Below, piece after piece: positions 8,126 through 16,623 of a stretch of DNA of 64,000 bases; the stretch's first letter is position 1; each line of letters starts with the position of its first letter. Position numbers and translations under genes: made by a program. The notes beneath the pieces are model-generated. The model was not told where the DNA came from and searched no databases. It worked only from the letters and a program-made list of their open reading frames with translations. Source of the stretch: Methylobacterium brachythecii (GTDB lineage Bacteria; Pseudomonadota; Alphaproteobacteria; Rhizobiales; Beijerinckiaceae); NCBI RefSeq assembly GCF_014196345.1, contig NZ_JACIDN010000002.1, positions 496,001 through 560,000 of the forward strand. The letters are read 5' to 3'.

Positions 8126-9095
8126 CGGGTTCGGCGGGGACAGGAGCCGGCTGAGCCACGGTCTTCGGCTTCGGCAGCATGTTCGGGCGCCAGCGCCGAT
8201 GCATCCAGAGCCACTGGCCGGGATTCTCGCGCACCCAGCCCTCTACGACGCTAGTCATCGCCTGCATGGCGCCCTGGACGTCGATCTGCCCGGAAGCGTC
8301 GCGCGGCAGGTCGAGAGCCGGCGTCAGCTCCAGCATGAAGCGGCCGCCGGGTCTGCGCACCACGCGCGCGCCGTGGACCGGGCACTCGTGATGGCGCACG
8401 AGCTTGCCGAGCAGCGGGTTCGCCAGCACGGGACGGCCGAAGAACTCCACCACGACGCCACGGGTGAAGTGCTGATCGATGAGCTGACCGAGATGACCGC
8501 CCCGCTCGATCACGCCCTGCATGGCGAACACGGCGCCGGGCTGCGAAGCGGCTAGGCCACCCATCGTCTTGCGGCGCACCTCGGCGACGAGCTGCGCCGC
8601 GGCCGGATTGTTTGGCGGCCGGAATACCGCGGTGGTTTCGAGCCCGAACTTTTCTGCGCAGATCGCGGGCAGTTCCCAATTGGCCAAATGGGCCGAGAAC
8701 AACAAACCCGGCTTGCCGTCGTCGCGCACCGCCAGGAACTGCTCGATCCCGTGCACCGAGACGCGTTTCTCCGATCCCTCGGGATCGAAGTCGAACAGCG
8801 TGTCGAGATGCGCGTATTCGGCGCCGGTGCGGCCGAGATTGTCCCAGGCCTCGCGGGCGATGCGCTGGACGCCGGCCTCGTCGAGATCGGGAAAAGCCGC
8901 GCGGATGTTCGCCACCGCGATCTTGTGCGAGGGCAGCCACGGGCCGACGGTGCGTGCGAGCCAGCCACCCGTATCGCTGGCCCGGTCGGCACCAAGTGCC
9001 CGTGCGAGCAGGAACAGCCCCCGGATCAGAGGGATGGTCGCGAGCCCGGCCATGCGGGGAAGATGGCGCTGCAGGATCAGCGCAAGACGCAACAC
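8118..9095 (-). CDS. lpxXL: LpxL/HtrB-family acyltransferase, VLCFA transferase LpxXL
   Basis: A 325-residue inner-membrane acyltransferase and last gene of the acpXL operon. The catalytic H-x4-E is in SAHLANWELPA near residue 140. Other family marks are VANIRAAFPDLDE at residues 60-75, AVFRPPNNP, a GGHLGQLIDQHF segment and WLWMHRRWRPN near the C-terminus. LpxXL in rhizobia moves 27-hydroxyoctacosanoate or a similar VLCFA from AcpXL to lipid A as a secondary acyloxyacyl group. The start is GTG at 9095, with a weak ribosome-binding site; translation may instead begin at the adjacent TTG. The C-terminus is proline-rich. The family is certain and the VLCFA role comes from its cluster. Confidence 0.88.
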   Translation of the reverse strand: MLRLALILQRHLPRMAGLATIPLIRGLFLLARALGADRASDTGGWLARTVGPWLPSHKIAVANIRAAFPDLDEAGVQRIAREAWDNLGRTGAEYAHLDTLFDFDPEGSEKRVSVHGIEQFLAVRDDGKPGLLFSAHLANWELPAICAEKFGLETTAVFRPPNNPAAAQLVAEVRRKTMGGLAASQPGAVFAMQGVIERGGHLGQLIDQHFTRGVVVEFFGRPVLANPLLGKLVRHHECPVHGARVVRRPGGRFMLELTPALDLPRDASGQIDVQGAMQAMTSVVEGWVRENPGQWLWMHRRWRPNMLPKPKTVAQPAPVPAEPVS

Positions 9096-9169
9096 GGGCG
9101 GCTCATGGGCTGGCGAAGGGCGGGAATTCGGTCAGGCCGTATACCCGAAGCGCCCGCCCAAGCAACGTT

Positions 9170-10192
9170 TCAAAGTGTAACGAGAATTTTCCCGAACACC
9201 TTTCGTGATTCCAACCGTTCGAGCCCCTGAGCAAAGTCTGCGAGCGGCAGCACCGTATCGACGACCGGGCTCATCCCGTCCGCCATCTTGTCGAGCGCTT
9301 GGCGGATATTCTCGATGCGGCAGCCGAACGAGCCGGTGATGCGATATTGCTGCTGGAACAGCTGCATCAGGTTCATCGTCGTCGAGGGGCCGGAGGTCGA
9401 GCCGCAGGTCACGAGCCGCCCTCCCCGCTTCAGGCAGAGCAGCGAGCCGTTCCAGGTATCGGCGCCGACATGCTCGAACACGACGTCGACGCCCTTGCGC
9501 TTGGTCAGGCGCCGGACCTCGCCCTCGAAGCGTTCTTCGCGGTAGTTCACCACGAAATCGGCGCCCAGCGCCTTGGCCTTCTCGCCCTTCTCGTCGTCTC
9601 CGACCGTCGTGTAGACGGTGCAGCCGATGGCCTTGGCCATCTTGATCGCCGTGGTGCCGATGCCGGAGCCGCCGGCATGGACGAGGATGCTCTCGCCGGG
9701 TTCGAGCCGGGCATTGTCGAACAGCATGTGCTGGACGGTGCCGAAGGCGATGCCGGCGCAGGCCGCCTGAACGTGATCGACGCCGGCCGGCACCTTCACG
9801 CAGAGCCGCGCCGGAATGTTGATCAGCTCGCGCGAAAATCCGTCGATGTGGAAGCCGTAGACGCCGCCGACATCCTCGCAGAGGTTGTCGCGGCCCACCT
9901 GGCAGGCCTTGCACTTGCCGCACGTGAGCGCGCCGTAAAGCGCGACCGGATCACCGACCTTGAGGCCCTCGACGCCCTCGCCGAGCGCAGCGACCTCACC
10001 GGCCCCTTCGGCACCGACGGTGAGCGGGAGCTTGCGCTTGGCGAACGCCATGCCGCGAAAGCCCCAGACGTCGATGAAGTTCAGGCCCACTGCACGCACG
10101 CGCACCTGGACCTCGCCGGGGGCCGGCGGTGGGGGTGTATCGATCTCGATGAGGCGCAGATCGCGGTCGCCGAAGAGCTGCAGGGCTTTCAT
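9170..10192 (-). CDS. adh2XL: Zinc-binding medium-chain dehydrogenase/reductase (Adh2XL type)
   Basis: A 340-residue MDR-superfamily oxidoreductase. It has a GroES-like N-terminal domain with VGLNFIDVWGFRG, a structural zinc lobe with four cysteines (CGKCKACQVGRDNLC), and a Rossmann domain beginning at HAGGSGIGTTAIKMAK. FEHVGADTWNGSL and GSFGCRIENIRQALD complete the pattern. In rhizobial acpXL clusters a gene of this type sits in the same place; a role in reducing an intermediate (enoyl or keto) of VLCFA synthesis is likely but unproven. AAGGAG before the ATG is strong. It lies 52 bp after the SH3-like gene and 74 bp before lpxXL, same strand. Confidence 0.87.
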   Translation of the reverse strand: MKALQLFGDRDLRLIEIDTPPPPAPGEVQVRVRAVGLNFIDVWGFRGMAFAKRKLPLTVGAEGAGEVAALGEGVEGLKVGDPVALYGALTCGKCKACQVGRDNLCEDVGGVYGFHIDGFSRELINIPARLCVKVPAGVDHVQAACAGIAFGTVQHMLFDNARLEPGESILVHAGGSGIGTTAIKMAKAIGCTVYTTVGDDEKGEKAKALGADFVVNYREERFEGEVRRLTKRKGVDVVFEHVGADTWNGSLLCLKRGGRLVTCGSTSGPSTTMNLMQLFQQQYRITGSFGCRIENIRQALDKMADGMSPVVDTVLPLADFAQGLERLESRKVFGKILVTL

Positions 10193-10244
10193 GACGGCTC
10201 CTTGGCACGTCTGCCAGGACAGATCGAGACCCAGCGCTTTCAGA

Positions 10245-10529
10245 TCAATCCGGCGACAGATACCGCCGCCGTGCCCAGCCCACCGCGGGGCCGAACTTCA
10301 CTCGGCACCACGTGTTGCCGCTCGGCGTCTCGTTCGTGCAGCCGAAGCCGAGCAGCCTGCGGCCGACGGGAATGGTCTCGACGGGCGCGGCATCCGCATC
10401 CGGCGCCTCGCGGATCGTCAGGGAGTCGCCCCTCGGAAGGCCTGAGACCCGGAACGGTTCCGGCTCGGCCAAAGCAGCCACTGTCCCCAGGACCAGCAAG
10501 CCGGCGGAGAGAGCGAGGACGCGCTGCAT
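10245..10529 (-). CDS. Small exported SH3-like protein inside the VLCFA operon
   Basis: A 94-residue protein with a signal peptide at residues 1-21 (hydrophobic core AGLLVLGTVAALA, cleavage after ALA). The mature part fits a bacterial SH3 domain: SLTIREAPDADAAPVETIPVG, then CTNETPSGNTWCRVKFG and GWARRRYLSPD. Two cysteines could form a disulfide in the periplasm. Such domains usually bind peptidoglycan or protein partners. It starts 16 bp after the SDR stop, so it is in the operon, yet an exported binding module is an odd member of a cytoplasmic fatty-acid cluster. It may link envelope state to lipid A acylation, which is inference only. Confidence 0.8.
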   Translation of the reverse strand: MQRVLALSAGLLVLGTVAALAEPEPFRVSGLPRGDSLTIREAPDADAAPVETIPVGRRLLGFGCTNETPSGNTWCRVKFGPAVGWARRRYLSPD

Positions 10530-10545
10530 CGAAAGGGGCCCGCCG

Positions 10546-11304
10546 TCAGTTGCGATGGACGCCCATCATCGCGGTGAGGCCGCCATCGACGGGCAGGACC
10601 GCGCCGGTGATGTAGGCGGCCGGCTCGCTCATCAGGAAGGCGGCGAGCGCGGCCACTTCCTCGGGCGCGGCGAAGCGCCCGGCCGGGATCTGGCCCTCCA
10701 TCTTGTCGCGGTAGGCCGCGTAGGAGGCCATCATGCCGGTGTCGATGAAGCCGGGAGCGAGCACGTTGACAGTCACGCCGCGTTTGGCCGACTCGACGGC
10801 GAGCGTCCGGCAATAGGCGATCAGAGCGCCCTTCGTCGCGGCATAGGCCGCGTTCCCCGTATTGCCGCGCAGGGCCGCGACGGAGCCCACCGCCACGATG
10901 CGGCCCGAGCGGGCCCGGATCATGCCGCGCACCAGCACCTTGGCGATGCGCGTCAGCGACCAGAAATTCACCTGCATAGCGGCCTCCGACCGGTCCCGGT
11001 CGAGCATCACTGCCAGGGCATCGGCGGATTGGCCGGCATTGTGGACATAGCCGTAGAAGGCGGTGTCCTCGATCGTCTCGCAGAAGGCCTCGACCGCGTC
11101 GCGATCGGCGAGATCGAGCCGGTGCGGCTCGAAGACGGCGCCGGGATGGGCTGCGCCGAGCTCGACGGCGAGCGCCTCGGCCTCGTCCGGCTTGGAGCGG
11201 TAGGTGAAGCTGACCGAATAGCCCGCGGTGGCGAGCACCCGCACCACCGCGGTGCCGAGGCCGCCTGCACCTCCGACGACGAGGATGCGCTTGGGTTCGC
11301 TCAT
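10546..11304 (-). CDS. FabG-like short-chain dehydrogenase/reductase of the VLCFA operon
   Basis: A 252-residue SDR, probably a 3-oxoacyl-ACP reductase. It has the cofactor motif VVGGAGGLGTAV (GxxGxG type), YVHNAGQS in the NNAG position with histidine in place of the first asparagine, the catalytic serine in VAVGSVAAL, and the catalytic Y-x3-K in AAYAATKGA. The C-terminal ITGAVLPVDGGLT is typical. Its ATG overlaps the fabF1XL stop by 4 bp, indicating translational coupling. With the two FabF proteins, FabZ and the MDR enzyme, this SDR would give the cluster its own ketoreduction step. Substrate chain length is inferred from context. Confidence 0.87.
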   Translation of the reverse strand: MSEPKRILVVGGAGGLGTAVVRVLATAGYSVSFTYRSKPDEAEALAVELGAAHPGAVFEPHRLDLADRDAVEAFCETIEDTAFYGYVHNAGQSADALAVMLDRDRSEAAMQVNFWSLTRIAKVLVRGMIRARSGRIVAVGSVAALRGNTGNAAYAATKGALIAYCRTLAVESAKRGVTVNVLAPGFIDTGMMASYAAYRDKMEGQIPAGRFAAPEEVAALAAFLMSEPAAYITGAVLPVDGGLTAMMGVHRN

Positions 11305-12578
11305 GCCGGCTCGTCCGCGAGCACGAGACAGGTGTTCTGGCCGCCGAAGCCGAAGGAGTTCGACAGCACTCGGGAGACCCGCACATCACGCGCCGTCGTG
11401 ACCACGTCGAGGGTCAGGGAAGGGTCAGGCACGACGTGGTTGATGGTCGGCGGAATGCGGCCGTGCTGGATGGTCAGCATCGAGACGACCGCCTCGATGG
11501 CGCCGGCCGCCGTCAGCGTATGGCCGATCATCGACTTGTTGGACGAGATCGGTAGCGAGGCGATGCGCTCGCCGAACACCGCCGTGCAGCCCATCGCCTC
11601 CATCTTGTCGTTCTCCGGCGTCGAGGTGCCGTGCGCGTTGATGGTGTCGATGGCCTCGGGCGCGGTATCGGCATCCTCGAGGGCGGCCCGGATCGCGGCG
11701 ATGATCGGCTCGCCGTTGGGGCTGGAGCGGGTGCGGTGGAAGCCATCGCCCTTCTCGCCGCAGCCGAGCACGTAGCCGAGGATCTTGGCGCCGCGCGCCT
11801 TGGCGGCCTCGGCATCCTCCAGCACGAGGGCGGCGGCGCCCTCGCCCATGACGAATCCGTCGCGGTTCTTCGAGAAGGGTTTCGAGGCCGTTTCGGGGTT
11901 CTCGTTCTGCGTCGAGAGGGCCGAGAGCAGCGAGAACCGGATCAGCGATTCCGGGTTCACCGAACCGTCGGTGCCGATGCAGAGCGCGGCTTTCATCTCG
12001 CCGCGGCGGATCGCCTCGACGCCGAGCTGGATCGCGGTGGCGCCCGAGGAACAGGCGGTGGAGAGCGAGATCGGCGACCCCTTGGTGCCGAAGCGGTCCG
12101 AGATGCGGTCGGCCACGGTGCCGAATATGAAGAGATCATGCCAGGCATCGAAGCGCCGGCCGGCCGCAGCCTTGAGCAGGCTGCGATAGGTGATGTCCTC
12201 GTTGTCGCCCGAGGCCTCGGCCAGCGCCTGGCGTTGCGGCCATTCGAGTTCCACGGGCGGCACGGCGATGAACAGGGCGCCCGGGAAATCGTCGCCGATG
12301 CCGGACTGGGTCACGGCTTCCTCGGCGGCCACCTCGGCGAAGCGCTCGGAGAGCAGCGGCGCGCAGAGCGGATCGGTCTCGAAGGCGTCGACTGTGCCGG
12401 CGATCGAAGTGCGCAGGCCATCGGTGGGGAAGCGCGAGATCGTGCGGATGCCGGAGCGGCCCTCGGTCAGGGCCTGCCAAGTTTCGGCGGCGCCGCAGCC
12501 GAGGGAGCTGACGATCCCGAGCCCCGTCACCGCAACGAGCGGGCGGCCCTTGGCGTCACGGGTGGAGGATGCACTCAT
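11301..12578 (-). CDS. fabF1XL: Beta-ketoacyl-ACP synthase FabF1XL (catalytic)
   Basis: A 425-residue condensing enzyme of the FabF/KAS II type. The full triad is visible: cysteine in STACSSGATAI, histidine in NAHGTSTPEND, and histidine in NKSMIGHTLTAAG with its preceding lysine. Other family marks are VAVTGLGIVSSLGCG at the start and NSFGFGGQNTCLVL at the end. It should elongate acyl chains on AcpXL toward C26-C30. It is 37 bp downstream of fabF2XL and overlaps the SDR start by 4 bp. FabF2XL next to it lacks the nucleophile, so this protein is the only competent ketosynthase in the operon and the two may form a heterodimer. Confidence 0.92.
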   Translation of the reverse strand: MSASSTRDAKGRPLVAVTGLGIVSSLGCGAAETWQALTEGRSGIRTISRFPTDGLRTSIAGTVDAFETDPLCAPLLSERFAEVAAEEAVTQSGIGDDFPGALFIAVPPVELEWPQRQALAEASGDNEDITYRSLLKAAAGRRFDAWHDLFIFGTVADRISDRFGTKGSPISLSTACSSGATAIQLGVEAIRRGEMKAALCIGTDGSVNPESLIRFSLLSALSTQNENPETASKPFSKNRDGFVMGEGAAALVLEDAEAAKARGAKILGYVLGCGEKGDGFHRTRSSPNGEPIIAAIRAALEDADTAPEAIDTINAHGTSTPENDKMEAMGCTAVFGERIASLPISSNKSMIGHTLTAAGAIEAVVSMLTIQHGRIPPTINHVVPDPSLTLDVVTTARDVRVSRVLSNSFGFGGQNTCLVLADEPA

Positions 12579-12615
12579 GAGACCGCCTTAGCGCAAGTTT
12601 TCCCGGTGTGCACGA

Positions 12616-13752
12616 TCAGGCGGCGACGACCCGGATGACGCCCTCGCCGCTGCGATGGCCGACGGAGGTAATCGCCACCTCGCGCGCCTTGCCGGCCGCG
12701 CAGAGCGCCGCTGCGATCGCCGTGCCGAAGGAGGCCACAGCCTCGATCGGATGGCCGATCACGTCGCCGGTGGCGCGGATGCGTGCGCCGGGCAAAGCCG
12801 CCTTGAGGCCCTGCGCCTCCTCCTCGGCGAGGCTGGCGACGCCGGTGGCGCCGGACAGGATCACGTCGGGAAGCGCCACGCCCGCCTCGCGCAGCAGGCG
12901 CGGCAGGGCCTCGGCGACCGAGCCGGGCTTCCGGCGGACGCGGTCATTGGCGATCGCATCGATGACGGCGAAGGGCTTGGCGCCGCGCTCGGCCGCGCGC
13001 TCGGCGGTCTCCAGCAGCAGGAAGGCCGCGCCGCTGCCCAGGATGAAGCCGCCATTACCCTCACCGCCGCGCGAGAAGACGGGGCGATAGTCGGGCTTGT
13101 GAAGGAAGCCGCCCATCTCGTGGACGAGCAGAACGTCGGCCCGCTCGGCATTGTAGGAGCCGCCGACCAGCATGGCGTCGTCCTGGCCGGAGGCGATGCG
13201 GGCATGGGCGATGCGCAGCGCGTCGACGCCGGCCGATTCCTCGCCCATGAATGTGCGCGAGGCGCCGGTCACGCCGTGGACGATGGCGATGTTGCCGGCG
13301 AGCAGGTTCGAGAGCTGGGCCAGAAATAGCGTCGGCCGCAGGTCGTTCTGCAGGTGCTCGTTGAGATAGGCGCCGGGATTTTCCGCATCGCGCAGGCCGG
13401 TGAGGATCGCGCCGTCGACGGCATAGTCGCGCTCGCCACCGCCGGAGGCGACGATGAGATGCAGAGCCGCTTTTCGGGCTACATCGTGTTTGAGGCCCGC
13501 GGAATCGAGGGCGAGGCCGGCGGCGTAGACGCCGAGGCGCTGCCAGCCCTCCATCTGCCGCTGGTCCGATTTCTTCGGGATCTGCGTGTCGAGCGCCACC
13601 GGCGCGACCGGATGCACCGGATAGGGCGCGTAGGTCTCGGAATCGGTGCGCGGCGCTTCACCCGCCTCATAGGCGGCGAGATGGGCTTCGACGCCCTCAC
13701 CCGCGCAGGAGACGAGACCGATACCGGTGATGACGACCTTGCGTCCGCTCAC
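12616..13752 (-). CDS. fabF2XL: Ketosynthase homologue FabF2XL, active-site cysteine replaced
   Basis: A 378-residue thiolase-fold protein that starts like a FabF (VVITGIGLVSCAGEG) and keeps FILGSGAAFLLLETAERA and GDVIGHPIEAVASFGTA. The nucleophile region reads GASRTFMGEESAGVDAL where active enzymes have TACASGAHAI; aligning back from the conserved glycine pair puts glutamate at the cysteine position. The first catalytic histidine is also missing (SGATGVASLAEEEAQ in place of NAHGTSTPxND), while the GH of the second remains. It therefore should not condense, and resembles the chain-length factor partner of type II ketosynthases. Its start overlaps the fabZXL stop by 4 bp. A role in setting chain length with FabF1XL is inferred. 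Confidence 0.87.
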   Translation of the reverse strand: MSGRKVVITGIGLVSCAGEGVEAHLAAYEAGEAPRTDSETYAPYPVHPVAPVALDTQIPKKSDQRQMEGWQRLGVYAAGLALDSAGLKHDVARKAALHLIVASGGGERDYAVDGAILTGLRDAENPGAYLNEHLQNDLRPTLFLAQLSNLLAGNIAIVHGVTGASRTFMGEESAGVDALRIAHARIASGQDDAMLVGGSYNAERADVLLVHEMGGFLHKPDYRPVFSRGGEGNGGFILGSGAAFLLLETAERAAERGAKPFAVIDAIANDRVRRKPGSVAEALPRLLREAGVALPDVILSGATGVASLAEEEAQGLKAALPGARIRATGDVIGHPIEAVASFGTAIAAALCAAGKAREVAITSVGHRSGEGVIRVVAA

Positions 13753-14219
13753 GCTGCCGCTCCGTCGATGTCTAGCAGCCCGATCTTCTTCGCTCGCTCA
13801 AGCATCGGCGCGTCCAGTCCCTCCGGAAACGGCATGGTGCGGAAGCGAAGCTCCGCGTCGCAGAGCGCCTTGCCCTCGTGGCGGATCGAGGCCTTGGTCA
13901 CGGCATAGCCGGAACCGTCATGCTCCAGGCTCGCGGTGATCGCGAGCTGGGCACCGGGGCCGACGAAGGAGCGGAAGCGCGCCTTGTCCACCGCCATCAG
14001 GAATGGCATCTGCGCGAAGTCGAGATGTGCGAGAACGAGATAGCCGGAGGCCTGCGCCATGGTCTCGGTGAGCAGCACGCCCGGCACTAGGGGGTGACCC
14101 GGAAAATGGCCCTCGAAGACCGGGCTCGCCTCGGGAACGAGCGCGAGGCACTCGATCTGGCCGGCAGCGCGGTCGAGCCGCACCACCTGGTCGATCATCT
14201 CGAAATATTCGAGCCGCAT
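13749..14219 (-). CDS. fabZXL: 3-hydroxyacyl-ACP dehydratase FabZXL
   Basis: A 156-residue hotdog-fold dehydratase. The catalytic motif is FEGHFPGHPLVPGVLLTETMAQASG around residues 35-60, with the conserved histidine and the glutamate in the helix. It would remove water from 3-hydroxyacyl-AcpXL during each elongation round. It follows acpXL after 19 bp and overlaps fabF2XL by 4 bp. AAGGA lies close to the ATG. The C-terminus has about 20 extra residues relative to housekeeping FabZ, as expected for the acpXL-cluster form. Confidence 0.9.
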   Translation of the reverse strand: MRLEYFEMIDQVVRLDRAAGQIECLALVPEASPVFEGHFPGHPLVPGVLLTETMAQASGYLVLAHLDFAQMPFLMAVDKARFRSFVGPGAQLAITASLEHDGSGYAVTKASIRHEGKALCDAELRFRTMPFPEGLDAPMLERAKKIGLLDIDGAAA

Positions 14220-14238
14220 GGGTCCTTGCCCCGGGCTA

Positions 14239-14535
14239 TCAGGCTTTGGCGGCCTTCTCGGCGACGAGCGCGTCGATGCGTGCGCAGAGGTTCTTCAGCA
14301 CGAAGTACTCCTCGGCCGGGACCTTGCCCTCGTTGACTTCCTGGGTCCAGCGCTCGAGCGGCAGCTTGATGCCGAAGGCCTTGTCGACCGCGAAGGCGAT
14401 GTCGAGGAAGGCCAGCGAGTCGATGCCGAGATCGTCGATCGCGTGGCTCTCCGGCGTGATCTTCTCGCGCGGGATGTCGGCGGTGTCGGCGATGATGTCC
14501 GCGACGCGGTCAAAGGTAGCGGTGTCGGTGGACAT
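14239..14535 (-). CDS. acpXL: Acyl carrier protein AcpXL
   Basis: A 98-residue carrier protein and first gene of the VLCFA operon. The phosphopantetheine serine lies in [18 protein letters not shown] near residue 41. Compared with AcpP it has a longer C-terminal half with [18 protein letters not shown], which marks the AcpXL subgroup that carries hydroxylated C26-C30 chains for lipid A. Free-standing, cytoplasmic. The operon promoter should lie in the 252-bp gap to the divergent permease gene at 14788; no obvious operator was seen there. Confidence 0.93.
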   Translation of the reverse strand: MSTDTATFDRVADIIADTADIPREKITPESHAIDDLGIDSLAFLDIAFAVDKAFGIKLPLERWTQEVNEGKVPAEEYFVLKNLCARIDALVAEKAAKA

Positions 14536-14787
14536 GCGTGGCTCGCCGCTTTCTCGTGTCTCGACCGGTCGATCCGGGGGAATCCCGCCGGTCTCGGTGA
14601 CCTTGGCGCGGAACGCGACCCCTTACACGAAGCCAGGGAGCACGGGCAACCTTGCCGCCCACCCTCGGTGGGACCCAGACGGACTGCACGAGATCGCGCA
14701 CACGTTTCGTGTCGCCCACTTATTCCTCACGGCCTTCTCTGCAACTAGATGCATCGAGCGATGGGATGAGCGGCGGAGCAGCAGCAC

Positions 14788-15879
14788 ATGCAGGCGGGCG
14801 AAGAGTCTCGGGCACGGCCGTTCACGGCACCGGCAGATGACCGGGGACAGGCCATCGCCCGCGTGGCGCTCGCCGCCGCTCTGCTGGGCCTCGGCCTCTA
14901 CGTCCTGTCGGATTTCCTGCGCGCGCTGGTCTGGGCCGTCGTGCTCGCCATCGCGCTGTGGCCACTCTACGCGAAGGCGGAACGGCGATTTCCGCCCGGC
15001 AGGCACAACATCCTCTGGCCGAGCCTGTTCACCGCCGTGGTGGCGCTCGCCTTCCTGATCCCGGTCGTGCTGCTCGCGGTCGAAGCCGTGCACGAGGCCC
15101 ACGACCTCCTCGACTACGCCAAGAATGCGGAGCAATTCGGCATCCCGGTTCCGGCCATCGTCGAGCGGCTGCCCTTCGGCGCCCAGCAGGTCACCGACTG
15201 GTGGAACACGAACCTCGCCCATGCCGGCTGGGCGAAGGAGATGCTGGGCCACGTCAACACCGCCTCCAACCGCGATCTGACCAAGACCGTCGGCGCCAAC
15301 GTCGTGCATCGGGTCGTGCTGTTCGGCTTCGCGCTGCTGACCCTGTTCTTCCTGTTCAAGGACGGTCGAACCGTGGTCGCGCAGTGCCTCACGGCGAGCC
15401 ACCGCCTGTTCGGTCCGCGCGGCGAGCGGGTGGCGCGGCAGATGGTGGCCTCCGTCCATGGCACCGTCGACGGCCTCGTCCTCGTCGGCATCGGCGAGGG
15501 CATCCTACTCGGCATCGTCTATTGGTTTGCGGGCGTGCCCCACCCGATCCTGTTCGGTGCGATGACGGCGGTGGCCGCGATGATCCCATTCGGCGCCCCG
15601 GTCGCCTTCGGCCTCGCCGCGCTCCTGCTCGCGGGCAATGGCGGCGTGGTACCGGCGATCATCGTCGTCGCCTCGGGTTTCGTCGTCACCTTCGTGGCCG
15701 ACCATTTCGTGCGTCCCGCCCTGATCGGGGGGACCACGCGACTGCCCTTCGTCTGGGTGCTGCTCGGCATCCTCGGCGGCGTCGAGACGTTTGGGCTCCT
15801 CGGCTTGTTCGTAGGGCCTGCAGTAATGGCAGCGCTGATCCTGCTGTGGCGGGAGTTCACTCAAGACGCGCCGGCCTAA
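14788..15879 (+). CDS. AI-2E family (PerM-type) membrane permease
   Basis: A 363-residue inner-membrane protein of the AI-2E/UPF0118 family. Hydrophobic segments cluster at residues 20-55, 72-95, around 200-220, and a C-terminal block of four or five helices from 240 to 350 (for example IGEGILLGIVYWFAGVPHP and VAAMIPFGAPVAFGLAALLLA). A soluble region near 95-195 is usual for the family. GGAG 6 nt before the ATG supports the start. Family members export or exchange diverse substrates, so the autoinducer label is not proof of function. It begins divergently from acpXL and is followed 38 bp later by the DUF3455 gene. Confidence 0.85.
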   Translation: MQAGEESRARPFTAPADDRGQAIARVALAAALLGLGLYVLSDFLRALVWAVVLAIALWPLYAKAERRFPPGRHNILWPSLFTAVVALAFLIPVVLLAVEAVHEAHDLLDYAKNAEQFGIPVPAIVERLPFGAQQVTDWWNTNLAHAGWAKEMLGHVNTASNRDLTKTVGANVVHRVVLFGFALLTLFFLFKDGRTVVAQCLTASHRLFGPRGERVARQMVASVHGTVDGLVLVGIGEGILLGIVYWFAGVPHPILFGAMTAVAAMIPFGAPVAFGLAALLLAGNGGVVPAIIVVASGFVVTFVADHFVRPALIGGTTRLPFVWVLLGILGGVETFGLLGLFVGPAVMAALILLWREFTQDAPA

Positions 15880-15917
15880 GGGCGCCCTCAATCATACCAT
15901 CGCAGGAACGGCACCCG

Positions 15918-16409
15918 ATGAAATCGATTACACTGTCTCTCGCCATGCTGGCATCCGCCTCTGCCGCAGGGGCGCAGACCGCGGCTCCGATCGGATCGCC
16001 CGGCGACGTGCCCGTCCTCACGACCACGGCGACCGGCGTGCAGGTCTACGAGTGCAAGGCTTCGTCGGCCGGCGCACTCGAATGGACCTTCAAGGAGCCG
16101 CGCGCCGACCTATTCGTGGGCAAGGAAAAAGTGATCCGGCACTTCGCGGGGCCGTCCTGGGAGTATTCCGACGGCAGCCGGATCGTCGGCAAGGTCGCCG
16201 CCAAGCAGAACGCGCCGGGATCGGACGACATCCCCTGGCTTCGCCTCTCCGTCGCCTCCCGATCCGGCAGTGGCACATTGAGCGATGTCACGGCCGTGCA
16301 GCGCATCGACACGCATGGCGGCGTCAAATCGGGCGGGTGCGATCAGGCGGGAGCGGTGTCGGAGGTGCCGTACACGGCCACCTATACCTTCCTGCGCGAG
16401 GCAAAATAG
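15918..16409 (+). CDS. Exported DUF3455 protein
   Basis: A 163-residue protein with a signal peptide at residues 1-19 (LSLAMLASASAAGA, cleavage before QTAAP). The mature part matches DUF3455: QVYECKASSAGALEWTFKEP, HFAGPSWEYSDGSRIVGKV, DIPWLRLSVAS, TAVQRIDTHGG and GCDQAGAVSEVPYTATYTF. Members are secreted proteins of unknown role. Two cysteines could pair. GGAA precedes the ATG at 15918. Probably co-transcribed with the upstream permease. Confidence 0.88.
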   Translation: MKSITLSLAMLASASAAGAQTAAPIGSPGDVPVLTTTATGVQVYECKASSAGALEWTFKEPRADLFVGKEKVIRHFAGPSWEYSDGSRIVGKVAAKQNAPGSDDIPWLRLSVASRSGSGTLSDVTAVQRIDTHGGVKSGGCDQAGAVSEVPYTATYTFLREAK

Positions 16410-16623
16410 GTGGATCCCAGTCACCGATCTCGGGTCGCGTCGTCGGGTACAGCGGTCCGACGCCACGCTCCAGCTAAAGTCGGTGGATGAGACTGGGCGG
16501 CCGTTGCACCCTGCCCCGCAGCAGTTCCACACTCACGGGTTCGGACGAGCGGCCCGGCAACCCCGGAGTTGCGTGGGCCGTTGATCGGACGACGCCGGCT
16601 CTTGCCGGCGCGAGGAGCCCGTC

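Noticed and set aside
9299..10615. 438-codon plus-strand open frame across adh2XL and the SH3 gene
   Set aside because: Low-complexity Arg/Ala/Gly translation and two convincing genes on the other strand.
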